Shown in pieces: positions 63,101-64,000 of a stretch of 64,000 nt of DNA (position 1 is the first letter of the stretch; the number at the start of each line of letters is the position of its first letter). A model generated the notes under the pieces. That model saw nothing but the letters and a program-made list of their open reading frames with translations, was not told the origin of the DNA and ran no database searches. This DNA comes from Amblyomma americanum (lineage: Eukaryota > Arthropoda > Arachnida > Ixodida > Ixodidae). The position numbers and the translations under genes are program-made. The stretch covers positions 83,064 to 147,063 of the forward strand of contig NW_027526684.1 of NCBI RefSeq assembly GCF_052857255.1, written 5' to 3'.

Positions 63101-64000
63101 AGACCAAAACGAGCTAAATCACAACACATCGGTTTTACAAGTGTTCCTCTGATACGCGTCAAAACTTTTTTCTCTTATAACTGCGCGAAAAGCATGTATT
63201 CTTGCTTAATACAGCGAAACAAGCTGTATTAGACCGAAACAAGCTAAATCACAACACATCGGTTTTACAAGTGTTCCTCTGATACGCGTCAAAACTTTTT
63301 CTCTTATAACTGCGCGAAAAGCATGTATTCTTGCTTAATACAACGAAACAAGCTGTTTTAGACCGAAACGAGCTAAATCACAACACATCGGTTTTAAAAG
63401 TGGCTCTGTGACACGCGTCAAAACTTTTTCTCTTATAACTGGGCGAAAAGCATGTATTCTTGCTTAATACAGCGAAACAAGCTGTTTTAGACCGAAACGA
63501 GTTAAATCGCAACCCATCGGTTTTACAAGTGTTCCTCTGATACGCGTCAAAACTTTTTTCTCTTATAACTGCGCGAAAAGCATGTATTCGTGCTTAGTTC
63601 AACGAAACAAGCTGTTTTAGACCGAAACGAGGTAAATCTGAACACATCGGTTTTACAAGTGTCCCTGTGACACGCGTCAAAACTTTTTCTCTTATAACTG
63701 CGCGAAAAGCATGTATTCTTGCTTAATACAGCGAAACAAGCTGTTTTAGACCGAAACGAGCTAAATCACAACACATCGGTTTTACAAGTGTTCCTCTGAT
63801 ACGCGTCAAAACTTTTCTCTTATAACGGGCGCAGAAAGCATGTATTCGTGCTTAATAAAACGAAACAAGCTGTTTTAGACCGAAACGAGCTGTATCTGAA
63901 CGCATCGGTTTTACAAGTATCCACGTGATACTCTTCAAAACTTTTTCTCTTATAACTGCGCGAAAAGCATGTATTCGTGCTTAATACAGCGAAACAAGCT
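60190..64000. repeat. 22-monomer spacing (2,840 bp), running off the window
   Basis: 60.19-61.16 kb matches 63.03-64.0 kb at an offset of 2,840 bp (22 monomers plus two bases). Shared rare variants are ctacgcgaaaagcac, agctgtattagaccgaaacaagc (near 60384 and 63224), ggttttaaaagtggctctg (60551 and 63391), actgggcgaaaagc and caacccatcgg. The second copy is cut by the window edge. Within the spacing a three-monomer step (387 bp) repeats the ctacgcgaaaagcacg monomer at ~62663 and ~63050. Confidence 0.78.
60883..62686. repeat. 7-monomer tandem duplication at the right flank (902 bp)
   Basis: Two adjacent 902-bp blocks, about 60883-61784 and 61785-62686. Shared variants are ataacggcgcgaaaagc (60986 and 61888), the tatccacgtg monomers (61076/61977 and 61462/62364), actccgcgaaaagc (61374 and 62275) and cttagtctaacg with cggggtaaat. 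The monomers differ from those of the 902-bp duplication at 40.7 kb, so the equal length reflects seven-monomer steps and not a shared origin. Confidence 0.78.

Larger units (their letters stand above)
51541..64000. repeat. 129-bp satellite array, right segment
   Basis: The satellite continues to the right window edge. Up to about 53.2 kb it belongs to the large duplication. Beyond that it is visibly less uniform, with more private substitutions and single-base indels. Examples are gggcg for gcgcg near 58677 and 60601, ttattctc near 58662, and a monomer shortened by about 14 bp near 59803. Short block duplications still occur at 55-56.6 kb and 60.2-64 kb. No gene or other element is visible. 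Confidence 0.97.

Noticed and set aside
1..64000. CRISPR array
   Set aside because: Repeats are directly adjacent with no unique spacers, the unit is 129 bp, no cas genes are present, and the retroelement is eukaryotic.
1..64000. Tandem 5S rRNA, tRNA or histone cluster
   Set aside because: No monomer shows tRNA A/B boxes, a 5S internal control region, or a histone reading frame. The unit is too short for a histone cluster.
1..64000. Telomeric repeat tract
   Set aside because: No TTAGG or TTAGGG runs are present. The array could still be subtelomeric, but nothing in the window shows it.

Overview
The window is almost entirely one eukaryotic satellite DNA array. About 62 kb of the 64 kb, roughly 480 copies, consists of head-to-tail monomers of 129 bp (for example 2425-2553, from one ACGCGT to the next). 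There are no host genes, RNA genes, CRISPR arrays or bacterial-style operons. The only non-satellite DNA is two copies of a ~935-bp insert, at 33901-34834 and 50595-51529. Each insert carries the 3' end of a Penelope-like retroelement (PLE) with a GIY-YIG endonuclease fragment. From memory, this GIY-YIG type is abundant in ixodid tick genomes, so a tick or other chelicerate is my best guess; I could not test it. A long homogeneous satellite array of this kind suggests centromeric or other constitutive heterochromatin.

Layout. (1) 1-12.8 kb: mosaic of short block duplications, including a 2,968-bp spacing at the window start, a 16-monomer spacing near 5.1/7.2 kb and a 9-monomer tandem duplication at 8.24-10.52 kb. 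(2) 12.80-15.38 kb: one 20-monomer (2,580 bp) higher-order unit. (3) 15.38-26.8 kb: about 3.9 tandem copies of a 23-monomer (2,967 bp) higher-order repeat. (4) 26.9-31.6 kb: 20-monomer units again. (5) 31.6-39.2 kb: rearranged units, including the first PLE insert. (6) 39.24-47.6 kb: about 2.4 copies of a 27-monomer (3,482 bp) higher-order repeat, which is the 20-mer plus a duplicated 7-monomer block. (7) 47.6-53.2 kb: the rest of a large duplication that includes the second PLE insert. (8) 53.2-64 kb: a more degraded flank with scattered substitutions and indels, a 7-monomer tandem duplication at 60.88-62.68 kb and a 22-monomer spacing (2,840 bp) running off the window end.

History read from the sequence. 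One PLE event inserted into the 5'-GTGTTC-3' part of a monomer, leaving an 11-bp target-site duplication. The insert is a head-to-head pair of 5'-truncated element ends, forming a ~335-bp inverted repeat around a 226-bp core. The surrounding ~8.2 kb (28.29-36.51 kb) was then duplicated with its insert to 44.98-53.20 kb, an offset of 16,692-16,696 bp. Larger blocks were therefore amplified after the higher-order repeats formed.

The many minus-strand ORFs in the satellite arise because 129 is a multiple of 3 (43 codons). They are interrupted by TGA in the common monomer class that reads 'tcacaac' and are not treated as genes. Block boundaries were found by eye from marker variants and are good to about 50-150 bp unless stated otherwise.
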